Shown: piece by piece, positions 17,822-26,221 of the stretch
How the letters are laid out: each line of letters begins with the position of its first letter
How positions within the stretch are numbered: the stretch's first letter is position 1
Assembly: GCA_963812915.1 (NCBI GenBank)
Contig: CAWEXB010000013.1
Span: 124,001 to 188,000 of the forward strand
Origin: JACVRW01 sp963812915
Lineage (GTDB): Bacteria > Actinomycetota > Thermoleophilia > Solirubrobacterales > Thermoleophilaceae
Length of the DNA stretch: 64,000 bases
Direction of reading: 5' to 3'
The notes under the pieces: generated by a model
The model's database searches: none
What the model was told of the DNA's origin: nothing
Seen by the model: only the letters and a program-made list of their open reading frames with translations
Program-made: the position numbers and the translations under genes

Positions 17822-18540
17822 GGATTTCGGCCTCGTCCTCGACCCGCGCGAGCGCGTCGACTCCCACCGGCGCCCCGCCCAGGTGGAGAGCGGCGTCCGA
17901 CACCACGGTCCAGACGTACCGTCCGAGGGCCGCGCCGAAGAGCATCAGGTAGCGGTCCTCCGCCTCCCGCAGGATCGCCCCGGGCACGCGCGCGAGCGAA
18001 CCGGGGCGGAAGCCGCGGACCGGCGTGACCTGCGGGCGCAGGTCGATCGCCGTGAAGCGAGCGAAAAGCTCACGCGCGAGCGGTCCGGCGATCGCCAGGG
18101 CGGCATGCGCGGTCGTGACGTCCACCACGCCGGCCGGGCCCCCCGACCGCGCCGGCCGCCTCCTCCAGGCGCCCGCGCAGGTCGGCCGTCGCCGCCGGCT
18201 CGCACAGCACCAACGCACGCTCGGGCGTGTACGGGCACCACCACGCGCCGCCGGCTCGGGCGGCCCGCCCGAGCTCGAGCCGCTCGCCGCGGGAGGCGAC
18301 GGCCACGATCGCGGCCAGCTCCCGCGCGCTCGCCTGGATCTCGATCTTGCCGAGCGCGGAGCGATCCGCGAAGCCGACGGTCGCGCGGCACACCTCCCGC
18401 TCGCCCTCGGCTCCGTCGAAGGCCACCGCCACGTTCCACCCGTCGCGCCGCTCGATGCGTGCGCCCGCTGCGAGGGCCTCGCGCTCCATGGGGCTGCGCG
18501 CCACGGCGTGGGCGGAGGGGGTCAGGAACGCGAGGCTCAA
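17814..18540 (-). CDS. soxG: Sarcosine-oxidase-type gamma subunit (SoxG/MgdD); one frameshift
   Basis: About 241 residues once bridged. N-terminal part: SPMEREALAAGARIERRDGWNVAVAF, WWCPYTPERALVLCEP; C-terminal part: TTAHAALAIAGPLARELFARFTAIDLRPQ and a long run with AEDRYLMLFGAALGRYVWTVVSDAALHLGG, which is the typical SoxG end. The frame breaks in a six-C run at 18139-18144; with five bases the chain reads AVGGPAGVVDVTTAH without interruption. The proposed TTG start overlaps the soxA stop (TTGA); an ATG 17 codons later would cut the conserved N-terminus. Gamma is a small structural partner of the folate-linked alpha subunit. Confidence 0.75.
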
Positions 18541-21404
18541 GAGCGCAGCACCTCGCCGTCCGGGTCGTAGAACGGCTTCGTGACCACGCGCGCCCGCAGG
18601 CGCCGCCCGTCGTCCGAGATCGTGACCTCGGCGCCGTCCTTCGCCAGCGTGGCGGGCACCCAGGCCATCCCGATCACCTGTCCGAGCTGGGACGAGCGGC
18701 GCGCGCTCGTGACCTGGCCGACCTGCCCGTCCCCGGCGTCGGGGAGGACGGCGGCGCCCTCCGTCGGCACCTCGCCGTCGGCGACGGTGAAGCCGACGAG
18801 CGCCGTCTCGGGCGGTTCCTCCGCGGCGCGCTCGAGGGCCCACCTGCCGATGAAGTCCTGCTCCTTGTCCAGCTTCACGATCCACGGCATCGCGGCGCTG
18901 TAGGGCGTCGACTCCGAGTCAGTGTCCTGGCCCACGAGGATGTGCATCTTCTGGAGGCGCAGCATCCGCTGCGGCTCGAGGCCGAACGGGCGCACGCCGT
19001 ACTCGGCGCCGGCCTCCAGCAGCGCGTCCCAGAGGTGCTCGCCGTGGGCGGCCGGGTAGTGGATCTCGTAGCCGACCTCGCCGACGAATCCGATGCGCAG
19101 TATCAGGCTGGGCACGCCGGCCACCTCGGCCTGCTTTCCGTCGAGGTAGGCGAAGGCCTCGCTCGAGCAGTCGACCTCGCTGACCTTGCCCATGATCTCT
19201 CGCGCGCGCGGGCCCGCGAGGTTCACCGCCGCCAGGCCCTGGGTCACGTCCGTCAGGTGCACGCCCAGGCGCCAGTCGGCGAGCCACCAGGAAAACCACT
19301 CGTAGACCGCGCCGGCGCCGCTCGAGGTGGTGGTCACGTAGAAGCTCTCGTCGTCGAGCCGGCAGATAGTGCCGTCGTCGATGATGCGCCCGGCGTCGCT
19401 CGTGATCACCCCGTAGCGGATGCGACCGGGCTTCAGGTTCGAGAACCGGTTCGGGTAGAGCCGGTCGAGGAACTCGCCCGCGTCCGGGCCGCGCACGATC
19501 AGCTTCCCGAGCGTAGAGACGTCGATCAACCCCGCGGCCTCGTGGACGGCGAGAGCCTCTCCGCGCGGGTCGCCGTAGTCGTAGGCTCGGCGCCAGTCGC
19601 CGGCCCACATCACGTTGGCGCCGAGCTCGCGGTGGCGGCCGTGGATCGACGATCGCTTCGCGGGCTCGAACGGCCGGCCGGCGAGGACTCCCATCGGCAC
19701 CGCGTGCCAGGGCGGCCGGGCGGTGGTGGTGCCCACCTGCTCGAGGTCCTGACCCGTCTCGCGGGACATCAACCGCACGGCGGGGAGCTGGCACATGCGG
19801 CCCTGGCAGGGGCCCATGGTCGTGGTGGTGTACCGCTTCGAGAGCTCGATCGAGTCGTAGCCCTCCGCCACGCTCAGGTGGATGTCCTTGGCCGTCACGT
19901 CCTCACACAGGCAGGCGAAGCACTTGCCCTCCCTGTCGCTGGTCACGGGCTCCGGCACGGCCACCCCGGAGGACCCGGCGGGCCGGGCGTCGAGCCGCTC
20001 GCGGCCGGTCGCCGCGCGTGCGCGGGAGTCCGCGTCGCCGAGGCCGAGCGCGTGGGCGGCCTCGGCCCCCGCCACGGCACCGGATAGTTCCGCCGCCCCC
20101 AGGTCGCCGTCGCCCGCCACCTCGCCCGCGGCGAGCACGCCGTCCGGCAGCGCCGCGAGCGCGAAGAAGCCGCGATCGGGGTCATATGCGGTGCTCGCGC
20201 CGGCCTGGGACGGCAGCGATGTCGCGGGAGCGCCGCCGCCCGAGACCACGAGCAGGTCGCAGCCCACGATGCGCTCGGCGCCGTCGTCGCCGGGAACGCC
20301 GAGCACGACCCCCTGAACCTGCCCGCGCCCGCGGGCCTCGAGGACGCTGGCCCCGCGCAAGACCTCAACGCCATGGCGCACGAGGGCCTGGGCGGGGGCT
20401 GTCGCCCCGTCCGCGCGAAGGTCCGCAACGCAGGCCACCTCGACGCCGGCGTCCAGCAGCGCCAGCGCGGCGTGCAGGCCGCGGTCGCAGACCGTGGCAA
20501 CCACGGCGCGCATGCCCGGTTTGACTGCGTAGAGGGAGATCAGGCGCCGGGCCCCGCCGGAGAGCATCACGCCGGGAAGGTCGTTGCCGGGGAACAGCAG
20601 CGGCTGCTCGATCGCGCCGGTGGCGTACACGTGCCGCTTCGCGCGAACCTGGTGGAGGGTGTCCTCCTGCCACACCGGCACGAGCCCGTCGAAGGCGCCG
20701 AGTGCCGGAGCGTTCACGAGCAGCTCCACGCCCGCGGCGCTCGCCCGTTCCGCCAGCTCGCGCGCGTACGCCCGTCCGCCCTCGCTCAGGAGACGCCCGC
20801 CGGGCTCCGATCCCTCGTCGGCGAGCACGACGTCGGCGCCCAGCTCGGCCGCCGCGCGGGCGGCCGCCAGGCCGGCCGCGCCGCCACCGACGACCAGCAC
20901 GTCGGCGTGCCGACGGCGATAATCGGTGCGCCACTCGCGCTCGGGCTGGGTTCTCCGCAGCCGGCCGAGGCCGGCCGCGTGGCGCAGCACCTTCTCGTAC
21001 AGCGGCCAGAGCCGGCGGGGGCGGATGAACGTCTTGTAGTAGAAGCCGGGCGGGGTGAACGGACCGCCCACCAGGTCCGTGGCCCGCATCACGTCGAAGT
21101 CGAGGGAGGGCGACGCGTTCATGTGCTCGACTCGCATTCCCTCGCGCACGGGCTCGGTGCAGGCCCGCACGCCGGGCGCGCCATCGACCTGCACGAGGCA
21201 GTTCGGGCACTGGCCGGCGCAGCACAGTAGTCCCCGCCGGCGGTGGTACTTGAAGCTGCGCGAGAAGGTGCGCTGGCCCGCGGCGTAGAGCGCGGAGCCG
21301 ATCGTGTCGCCCTCCAGCGCCTCGACCGGCTTCCCGTCGAAGGTGAACCCGAGCGCGCGCCCGCGATCGAGGCGCTCGCCGGGTTGTGGCGGAAGGCGAC
21401 TCAC
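18537..21404 (-). CDS. soxA: Sarcosine-oxidase-type alpha subunit (SoxA/MgdC), tetrahydrofolate-dependent
   Basis: About 955 residues. Order of domains: a 2Fe-2S-type N-terminal domain with Cys61/62, Cys66, Cys69 and Cys82; a dinucleotide-binding domain starting ADVLVVGGGAAGLAAARAAAELGA near residue 165; a cysteine-rich BFD-like segment (CFACLCEDV ... GPCQGRMC) near 505-550; and from about 595 a GcvT-like aminomethyltransferase domain (RYGVITSDAGRIIDDGTICRL, VGEVGYEIHYPA, AALVGFTV-type end). The last domain takes the methylene from the oxidised N-methyl group to make 5,10-methylene-THF. GTG start overlaps the soxD stop by 4 bp. With the mgs genes it fits the large subunit of N-methylglutamate dehydrogenase. 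Confidence 0.9.
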   Translation of the reverse strand: MSRLPPQPGERLDRGRALGFTFDGKPVEALEGDTIGSALYAAGQRTFSRSFKYHRRRGLLCCAGQCPNCLVQVDGAPGVRACTEPVREGMRVEHMNASPSLDFDVMRATDLVGGPFTPPGFYYKTFIRPRRLWPLYEKVLRHAAGLGRLRRTQPEREWRTDYRRRHADVLVVGGGAAGLAAARAAAELGADVVLADEGSEPGGRLLSEGGRAYARELAERASAAGVELLVNAPALGAFDGLVPVWQEDTLHQVRAKRHVYATGAIEQPLLFPGNDLPGVMLSGGARRLISLYAVKPGMRAVVATVCDRGLHAALALLDAGVEVACVADLRADGATAPAQALVRHGVEVLRGASVLEARGRGQVQGVVLGVPGDDGAERIVGCDLLVVSGGGAPATSLPSQAGASTAYDPDRGFFALAALPDGVLAAGEVAGDGDLGAAELSGAVAGAEAAHALGLGDADSRARAATGRERLDARPAGSSGVAVPEPVTSDREGKCFACLCEDVTAKDIHLSVAEGYDSIELSKRYTTTTMGPCQGRMCQLPAVRLMSRETGQDLEQVGTTTARPPWHAVPMGVLAGRPFEPAKRSSIHGRHRELGANVMWAGDWRRAYDYGDPRGEALAVHEAAGLIDVSTLGKLIVRGPDAGEFLDRLYPNRFSNLKPGRIRYGVITSDAGRIIDDGTICRLDDESFYVTTTSSGAGAVYEWFSWWLADWRLGVHLTDVTQGLAAVNLAGPRAREIMGKVSEVDCSSEAFAYLDGKQAEVAGVPSLILRIGFVGEVGYEIHYPAAHGEHLWDALLEAGAEYGVRPFGLEPQRMLRLQKMHILVGQDTDSESTPYSAAMPWIVKLDKEQDFIGRWALERAAEEPPETALVGFTVADGEVPTEGAAVLPDAGDGQVGQVTSARRSSQLGQVIGMAWVPATLAKDGAEVTISDDGRRLRARVVTKPFYDPDGEVLRS

Positions 21405-21649
21405 GGCAGCTCCGTGAAGAGCACGTCGTTCGACCGCGTGTCGCGCTCGGCCAGGAACCAGGCCCCGCAGCCGGAGCGGTGGAACCACCACTCGCGCTGA
21501 ACGCCGGCGACGTTGCGTCGGAAGTAGTTGTACGCGCCCAGCTCGCGCTTGCCAGGGCGGGCCGTCGGGCGGGGGTTCACCTCGCCGCCGAAGCTGAAGT
21601 CGGTGACCTCGCGCGGGCCGCAGTTGGGGCAGGTCAGGACGTATGACAT
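21401..21649 (-). CDS. soxD: Sarcosine-oxidase-type delta subunit (SoxD/MgdB)
   Basis: 82 residues, a little short for SoxD (usually 90-100). Zinc ligands are visible: CPNCG at residues 6-10 and, near the end, HRSGCGAWF, within the diagnostic pattern EWWFHRSGCGAWFLAERDT. The protein is a small zinc-binding structural subunit. ATG was chosen over longer upstream frames because MSYVLTCPNCG is the family start and GAGGTGAGG lies upstream. It opens the soxD-A-G-B run, 43 bp after mgsC, with a candidate operator in the gap. Confidence 0.85.
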   Translation of the reverse strand: MSYVLTCPNCGPREVTDFSFGGEVNPRPTARPGKRELGAYNYFRRNVAGVQREWWFHRSGCGAWFLAERDTRSNDVLFTELP

Positions 21650-21683
21650 CGGCGCTGGGGCCTCACCTCGCGGCATCGTAGTA

Positions 21684-21694
21684 CAAATAGGTTC
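21684..21694 (-). promoter_or_regulatory. Candidate operator between mgsC and soxD
   Basis: Coding strand GAACCTATTTG, overlapping the mgsC stop and 35 bp before the soxD ATG. It differs by one base from the element before the module 1 ligase (GAACCAATTTG); the surrounding + strand 16-mers agree at 13 of 16 positions. An internal promoter would allow the dehydrogenase genes to be expressed separately from mgsABC. Confidence 0.4.
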
Positions 21695-23081
21695 AACTGT
21701 TAACAACGCCGTCGGCACCGGGGATCCAGCTCGTCCCGGCGAGCGGCACCCGCGCCATCGCGGCCGCCTCGACGCTGACCGCCACCAGATCCTCCGGCTC
21801 CAGATTATGGAGGTGCGACTTCCCGCAGGCGCGCGCGATCGTCTGTGCCTCGAGCACCATCGTGCGCAGGTAGTTGGCGAGCCGCCGCCCCCCCAGCTCG
21901 GGGTCGAACCGCGCGGCGAGGTCGTCGTCCTGGGTCGAGATTCCGGCCGGGTCGCGACCCTCGTGCCAGTCGTCGTAGTAGCCGGCGGAGGTCGCGATCT
22001 CCGCGTAGCCCTCCTCGTGCTGAGGCGAGTTGTCCCCCAGCGCCACGATCGCCGCCACGCCGATCGACGCGGCGTCGGCGCCGAGCGCGAGCACCTTCGC
22101 CACGTCGGCGCCCGACCGGATCCCGCCCGAAACCACCAGCTGCACGCGGCGGTGCATGTCGAGGTCCTGGAGCGCGTCGACCGCCGGCCGGACGGCCGCG
22201 AGGGTCGGGATTCCCACGTGCTCGATGAAGACCTCCTGCGTGGCGGCCGTGCCGCCCTGCATGCCGTCCAGCACCACCACGTCGGCGCCGGCCTTGACCG
22301 CGAGGGCGACGTCGAAGTACGGCCGCGTGGCGCCGATCTTTACGAAGATGGGCTTCTCCCAGTCGGTGATCTCCCGCAATTCGTGGATCTTGATCTCGAG
22401 GTCGTCCGGCCCCGTCCAGTCCGGATGGCGGCAGGCGCTGCGCTGGTCGATTCCCTTCGGCAGGTCGCGCATCTCGGCCACGCGGTCGGAGATCTTCTGT
22501 CCCAGGAGCACGCCGCCGCCGCCGGGCTTCGCACCCTGACCGACCACGATCTCGATCGCGTCGGCCCGACGCAGATCATCCGGGTTCATCCCATAGCGCG
22601 ACGGCAGCAGCTGGTAGACGAGCACGCTCGAGTGCTCGCGCTCCTCGGGCGTCATGCCGCCGTCGCCGGTCGTCGTGCTCGTCCCGACCTGGCTCGCGCC
22701 GCGACCGAGCGCCTCCTTCGCCGGACCCGAGAGCGCGCCGAAGCTCATGCCCGCGATCGTGATCGGGATCTCCAGGTGGAGCGGGCGCGAGGCGTGGCGG
22801 TCGCCCAGCACGACGTCCGTATCGCAGCGCTCCCGGTAGCCCTCGAGCGGGTAGCGCGACATGCTGGCGCCGAGGAACAGGAGGTCGTCGAAGTGGGGCA
22901 CGGCGCGTTTCGCCCCGAACCCGCGGATGTCGTAGATGCCCTCGCGCGCCGCGCGCTGGATCTCGTGGATCACGTTGCGGTCGAACAGCGCGGACTCGCG
23001 CAGCCCGGGACGCCAGCCCCGCCGCGAGGCGCGGCGCTCGAGCTCGTCGCGGGCCTTGCCGCGGGTGTCGAACTCGGTCAT
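21693..23081 (-). CDS. mgsC: N-methylglutamate synthase FMN subunit (MgsC/GlxD-like)
   Basis: 462 residues, essentially one FMN-binding glutamate synthase barrel: TIAGMSFGALSGPAKEALGRGA, GDGGMTPEEREH, VVGQGAKPGGGGVLLGQKI, RSACRHPDWTGPDDLEIKI, VLDGMQGGTAATQEVFIE and SGGIRSGADVAKVLALGAD. The three cysteines of the usual cluster loop are Tyr369, Trp372 and Asp377 here, so it should lack the iron-sulfur centre; from memory this loop is normal in the GlxD/MgsC lineage. Expected role: transfer of methylamine from gamma-glutamylmethylamide onto 2-oxoglutarate, giving N-methylglutamate. It lies 3 bp from mgsB. Confidence 0.87.
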   Translation of the reverse strand: MTEFDTRGKARDELERRASRRGWRPGLRESALFDRNVIHEIQRAAREGIYDIRGFGAKRAVPHFDDLLFLGASMSRYPLEGYRERCDTDVVLGDRHASRPLHLEIPITIAGMSFGALSGPAKEALGRGASQVGTSTTTGDGGMTPEEREHSSVLVYQLLPSRYGMNPDDLRRADAIEIVVGQGAKPGGGGVLLGQKISDRVAEMRDLPKGIDQRSACRHPDWTGPDDLEIKIHELREITDWEKPIFVKIGATRPYFDVALAVKAGADVVVLDGMQGGTAATQEVFIEHVGIPTLAAVRPAVDALQDLDMHRRVQLVVSGGIRSGADVAKVLALGADAASIGVAAIVALGDNSPQHEEGYAEIATSAGYYDDWHEGRDPAGISTQDDDLAARFDPELGGRRLANYLRTMVLEAQTIARACGKSHLHNLEPEDLVAVSVEAAAMARVPLAGTSWIPGADGVVNS

Positions 23082-23084
23082 GCG

Positions 23085-23789
23085 CTAGTCCGTGCCCGCG
23101 TCGTCGACCTGGAAGTTGTAGAGGCGCCGTGCCGAGCCGTAGCGGCGGAACTCGGCCGGGTCGCAGTCGTCGATGCCGGCGCGCTGAAGTAGGTCGCGCA
23201 GCTCGGCGAGGTGCGATTCGTCCAGCTCCTTCTCGACGCAATCCGCCCCCAACCCGGCCACGTCGCCGCGCACGTACAGGTGCGCCTCGTAGATGGAGTC
23301 GCCGAGGGCGTCGCCGGCATCGCCGCAAACGACGAGGCGGCCCTTCTGGGCCATGAACCCGCTCATGTGGCCCACGGAGCCGCGCACCACGATGTTCACG
23401 CCCTTCATCGAGATGCCGCATCGTGCCGCGGCGTCGCCCCGTATCGCCAGCAGGCCTCCGCGCCCGCTGGCGCCGGCCGACTGGCTCGCGTTGCCGTCGA
23501 CGACGACGGTCCCGGACATCATGTTCTCGGCTGCCCCGGTGCCGCAGTTGCCGTGCACGCGAACGACAGCCTGCTTGTTCATCCCCGCGCAGTAGTAGCC
23601 CACGTGGCCCTCGACCTCGACCTCGACCGGGGCGTCGATGCCGGCCGCCACTGCGTGCGCCCCGCGCGGGTTGAGCACGCGCCAGCGCCGCGGCCCGTCG
23701 CCGTCAACCGCGTGCAGCCCGGCGTTCAGCTCGCGCAGTGGCGTGTCCGCCAGGTCGATGGTCCTGACGGTCACGTCGGCCGGGCTCAT
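23085..23789 (-). CDS. mgsB: N-methylglutamate synthase GXGXG subunit (MgsB)
   Basis: 234 residues. A single GXGXG beta-helix with a series of glycine-rich turns: EGHVGYYCAGMNKQAVVRVHG, GTGAAENMMSGTVVVDGNAS, AARCGISMKGVNIVVRGSVG, KGRLVVCGDAGDALGDSIYEA. Its ATG overlaps the mgsA stop by 4 bp. The paralogue of module 1 has the same fold and the AENMMSG landmark but is longer at the N-terminus. It is probably a structural bridge between the amidotransferase and FMN subunits, as the equivalent domain is in full-length GOGAT. Confidence 0.85.
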   Translation of the reverse strand: MSPADVTVRTIDLADTPLRELNAGLHAVDGDGPRRWRVLNPRGAHAVAAGIDAPVEVEVEGHVGYYCAGMNKQAVVRVHGNCGTGAAENMMSGTVVVDGNASQSAGASGRGGLLAIRGDAAARCGISMKGVNIVVRGSVGHMSGFMAQKGRLVVCGDAGDALGDSIYEAHLYVRGDVAGLGADCVEKELDESHLAELRDLLQRAGIDDCDPAEFRRYGSARRLYNFQVDDAGTD

Positions 23790-24691
23790 CGCACCGGCGC
23801 CCGCTCCCAGACGTAGACCTGGCCGGGCTCGGGCTCCCAGACCGTCGCCTGCTCCGCACCGGGCAGAACGGCGATCGCCCGGTACTCGGACGCCATCGCC
23901 ACCCAGTCGTCGGTCTCGGCCATCACGGCGGGCTTGCAGGCGATGGGGTCGCGCAGCACCGCGAAGCCGTCGGCCGTGCCGACCGCGAAGGTGTAGAAGC
24001 CGTCCAGCTCCTCGAGGCAGCCCTCGAGCGCCTGCTCGAGCGACGCCCCCTCGCGAAGCCTGTGGGTGAGGTACCCGGCGGCAACCTCGGAGTCGTTGTC
24101 CGTCTGGAACTCGATGCCCTGCCGCCGCAGCCAGAGCCTGAGGCGATTGTGGTTCGAGAGCGAGCCGTTGTGGACGAGGCACAGGTCGAGCCCGGTCGAG
24201 AACGGATGCGAGTGCTCCGTCGTAACACGGCTCTCCGTCGCCATCCGGGTATGCCCGAGGGCGTGGCTGCCCTGCATGTCCGCGAGCGCGAAGCGCTCGA
24301 CGAAGCGGCGCGGCGACCCCTCCTCCTTGTAGATCTCGATCCTCTGGCCGGCGCTCATCACCCGCAGCTCCGGGTAGCGCTCGCGCAGCCACCCCTCCGC
24401 GGCCGCCGCCTCGGTCTCCACCACGAGCACCGCGTGGCTGGCGCGCACGTCGGCCTCGCCGGCGCCGAAGGCGGCCGCCAGCGCGTCGCGCACTCCGTCC
24501 CAGTCGTATCCTGGTGCGGGCTCGAGCAGGGAGACCTTGCACGAGCCGGCCGGTGCCGGATCACGGTAGAACGCAACGCCGGCGCTGTCGGGGCCGCGGT
24601 CGCTCAGCTGGAGCAGCATTTCGGCGAGGTGGCTGCCGAGGCGCTCACTCACGTCGAACGACTTCGAGAAAAGTCCAGCGATCCCACACAT
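23786..24691 (-). CDS. mgsA: N-methylglutamate synthase amidotransferase subunit (MgsA)
   Basis: 301 residues beginning MCGIAGLF, placing the Cys2 nucleophile at the mature N-terminus. Class II amidotransferase blocks: SDRGPDSAGVAFYR, LGHTRMATESRVTTEHSHPF, LVHNGSLSNHNRLRLWLRR, TDNDSEVAAGYLTHRL and EELDGFYTFAVGTADG. A further in-frame ATG 16 codons upstream exists but would bury the catalytic Cys, so MCGIAG is the start. Divergent from gmaS across a 130-bp gap. It probably cleaves the gamma-amide of gamma-glutamylmethylamide and channels methylamine to MgsC. Confidence 0.87.
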   Translation of the reverse strand: MCGIAGLFSKSFDVSERLGSHLAEMLLQLSDRGPDSAGVAFYRDPAPAGSCKVSLLEPAPGYDWDGVRDALAAAFGAGEADVRASHAVLVVETEAAAAEGWLRERYPELRVMSAGQRIEIYKEEGSPRRFVERFALADMQGSHALGHTRMATESRVTTEHSHPFSTGLDLCLVHNGSLSNHNRLRLWLRRQGIEFQTDNDSEVAAGYLTHRLREGASLEQALEGCLEELDGFYTFAVGTADGFAVLRDPIACKPAVMAETDDWVAMASEYRAIAVLPGAEQATVWEPEPGQVYVWERAPVR

Positions 24692-24821
24692 TTCGCGCGT
24701 CCGCGGCCGAGTGTAGGGGGGCCCCGCGCGCGCGCCCATGGTCCGGCGCGCACAATTCGCGCGAGCGGAATGTGCGCTTTACACATTGGCCCGGCTTCGG
24801 GAAGGGGATAGTTTGCCCGCC
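24692..24821. promoter_or_regulatory. Divergent promoter region between mgsA and gmaS
   Basis: This 130-bp gap separates two divergent starts of the pathway. TTACACATTGG (24779-24789, + strand) lies 33 bp before the gmaS ATG and is the weakest of the five related elements of the island. GCACAATTCGCGCGAGCGGAATGTGC-like inverted CGCG sequence also occurs near 24749-24775. A shared control region for mgsABC and gmaS is likely; no regulator binding can be shown from sequence. Confidence 0.4.
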
Positions 24822-26201
24822 ATGAACGGCCAGCCCTTCACCGCCCCCGAGTCGCGCGAGGACGTCGAGCGCTACATCCGCGAGCACGACGTCGAGTTCC
24901 TCTTTGCCCAGTTCGTCGACATGTACGGCAAGCCGAACGCGAAGCTCGTGCCCGCGCGCCTGCTCGACGGCCTGCTGAGCGAAGGCGCCGGCTTCGCTGG
25001 CTTCGCGGCGGGGGCGATCGGCCAGCAGCCAAACGACCCAGACCTGGCGGCGATGCCGGACATCACAACCCTCACGCCGCTGCCGTGGCGCCCCGAGGTG
25101 GCCCGCCTCGCATGCGACGTGCACGTGGAGGGCGAGGAGTGGCCCTATTGCCCGCGCACGATCCTGCGGCGGCAGCTCGAGCGCGCCCGTTCGCTCGGCT
25201 ACGAGTTCATGCTCGGCACGGAGCTCGAGTACTTCCTCATCCGCAGGCGCGACGACGGCTCGATCGAGCTGGCCGACCCGCTCGACGACCTCGATCAGCC
25301 GTGTTACGACATGCGCGGCCTGACCCGCAACCTCGACTTCGTCTCCCAGGTCGCGCGCAACGTCACGTGGCTCGGCTGGAACAACTACGCCACCGACCAC
25401 GAGGACGCGAACGGCCAGTTCGAGCAGAACTTCGACTTCGCGCCGGCGCTGACCACGTGCGACCGCGCGATCTTCTTCCGCTACATGGTGGAGTCGCTGG
25501 CGCAGGAGCGGGGCCTGCTCGCCACCTTCATGCCCAAGCCCTTCGACCACCTGACGGGCAACGGTGCGCACTTCCATATGAGCCTGTGGAAGGACGGCCA
25601 GAACCTCTTCGAGGTCGACCCCGCCGACGACCCGCGCGGGATGGGCCTCTCGGAGCTCGCCTATCAGTTCATCGGCGGGCTGAAGGCCCATGCGAGGGCC
25701 TACATCGCGGTCACCGCCCCGACCGTCAGCTCGTACAAGCGGCTGGTGGTCGGCACGCGGAGCGGCTCGAGCTGGGCGCCCGTGTATGTGAGCTATGGCT
25801 ACAACAACCGCACCCAGATGCTGCGCGTGCCGGCGCCCGGGCGGGTCGAGGATCGGACGGTCGACGGCTCGTGCAACCCCTACCTGGGCGCCGCCGTGGT
25901 GCTGGCCGCCGGCCTCGACGGGATCGAGCGGCAGCTCGACCCGGGCGACGCGACGACCGAGCTCAACATCCACGAGCTGTCCGAGGCACAGCGTGCCGAC
26001 CTCGGTATCGAGCTCCTGCCGGCCAACCTGCTCGACGCGACCCGCGAGCTGGAGCGCGACGACGTGCTACGCGCCGCGCTCGGGCCGGCCCGCGGCGAGG
26101 ACTACGTCGACTACTTCGTACGCACCAAGCAGGCCGAGTTCAAGGAGTGGCACGACCGGGTGTCTCAATGGGAGATCGACCGCTACCTGCAGCTGTTTTG
26201 A
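24822..26201 (+). CDS. gmaS: Gamma-glutamylmethylamide synthetase (GmaS)
   Basis: 459 residues, glutamine synthetase superfamily. Expected reaction: methylamine + glutamate + ATP to gamma-glutamylmethylamide. Visible features: beta-grasp N-terminus with VEFLFAQFVDMYGKPNAKLVP; metal-site GTELEYFLI and DHEDANGQFEQNF; ATP/glutamate region LTGNGAHFHMSLW; NSYKRL-equivalent SSYKRLVVG; YNNRTQMLRVPAPGRVEDRTVDGSCNPYL. No adenylylation-site tyrosine loop typical of GlnA is evident. Length and motifs agree with methylotroph GmaS/GlnT-type proteins, and divergent mgsABC supports the call. A gamma-glutamyl ligase for a related short-chain amine is possible. Confidence 0.88.
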   Translation: MNGQPFTAPESREDVERYIREHDVEFLFAQFVDMYGKPNAKLVPARLLDGLLSEGAGFAGFAAGAIGQQPNDPDLAAMPDITTLTPLPWRPEVARLACDVHVEGEEWPYCPRTILRRQLERARSLGYEFMLGTELEYFLIRRRDDGSIELADPLDDLDQPCYDMRGLTRNLDFVSQVARNVTWLGWNNYATDHEDANGQFEQNFDFAPALTTCDRAIFFRYMVESLAQERGLLATFMPKPFDHLTGNGAHFHMSLWKDGQNLFEVDPADDPRGMGLSELAYQFIGGLKAHARAYIAVTAPTVSSYKRLVVGTRSGSSWAPVYVSYGYNNRTQMLRVPAPGRVEDRTVDGSCNPYLGAAVVLAAGLDGIERQLDPGDATTELNIHELSEAQRADLGIELLPANLLDATRELERDDVLRAALGPARGEDYVDYFVRTKQAEFKEWHDRVSQWEIDRYLQLF

Positions 26202-26221
26202 CGTGCGGCGGCTCCGGCGGA

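Noticed and set aside
16607..21649. Plain heterotetrameric sarcosine oxidase for betaine degradation
   Set aside because: Not excluded, but adjacent mgsABC and gmaS make N-methylglutamate the more likely substrate; kept as the stated alternative.
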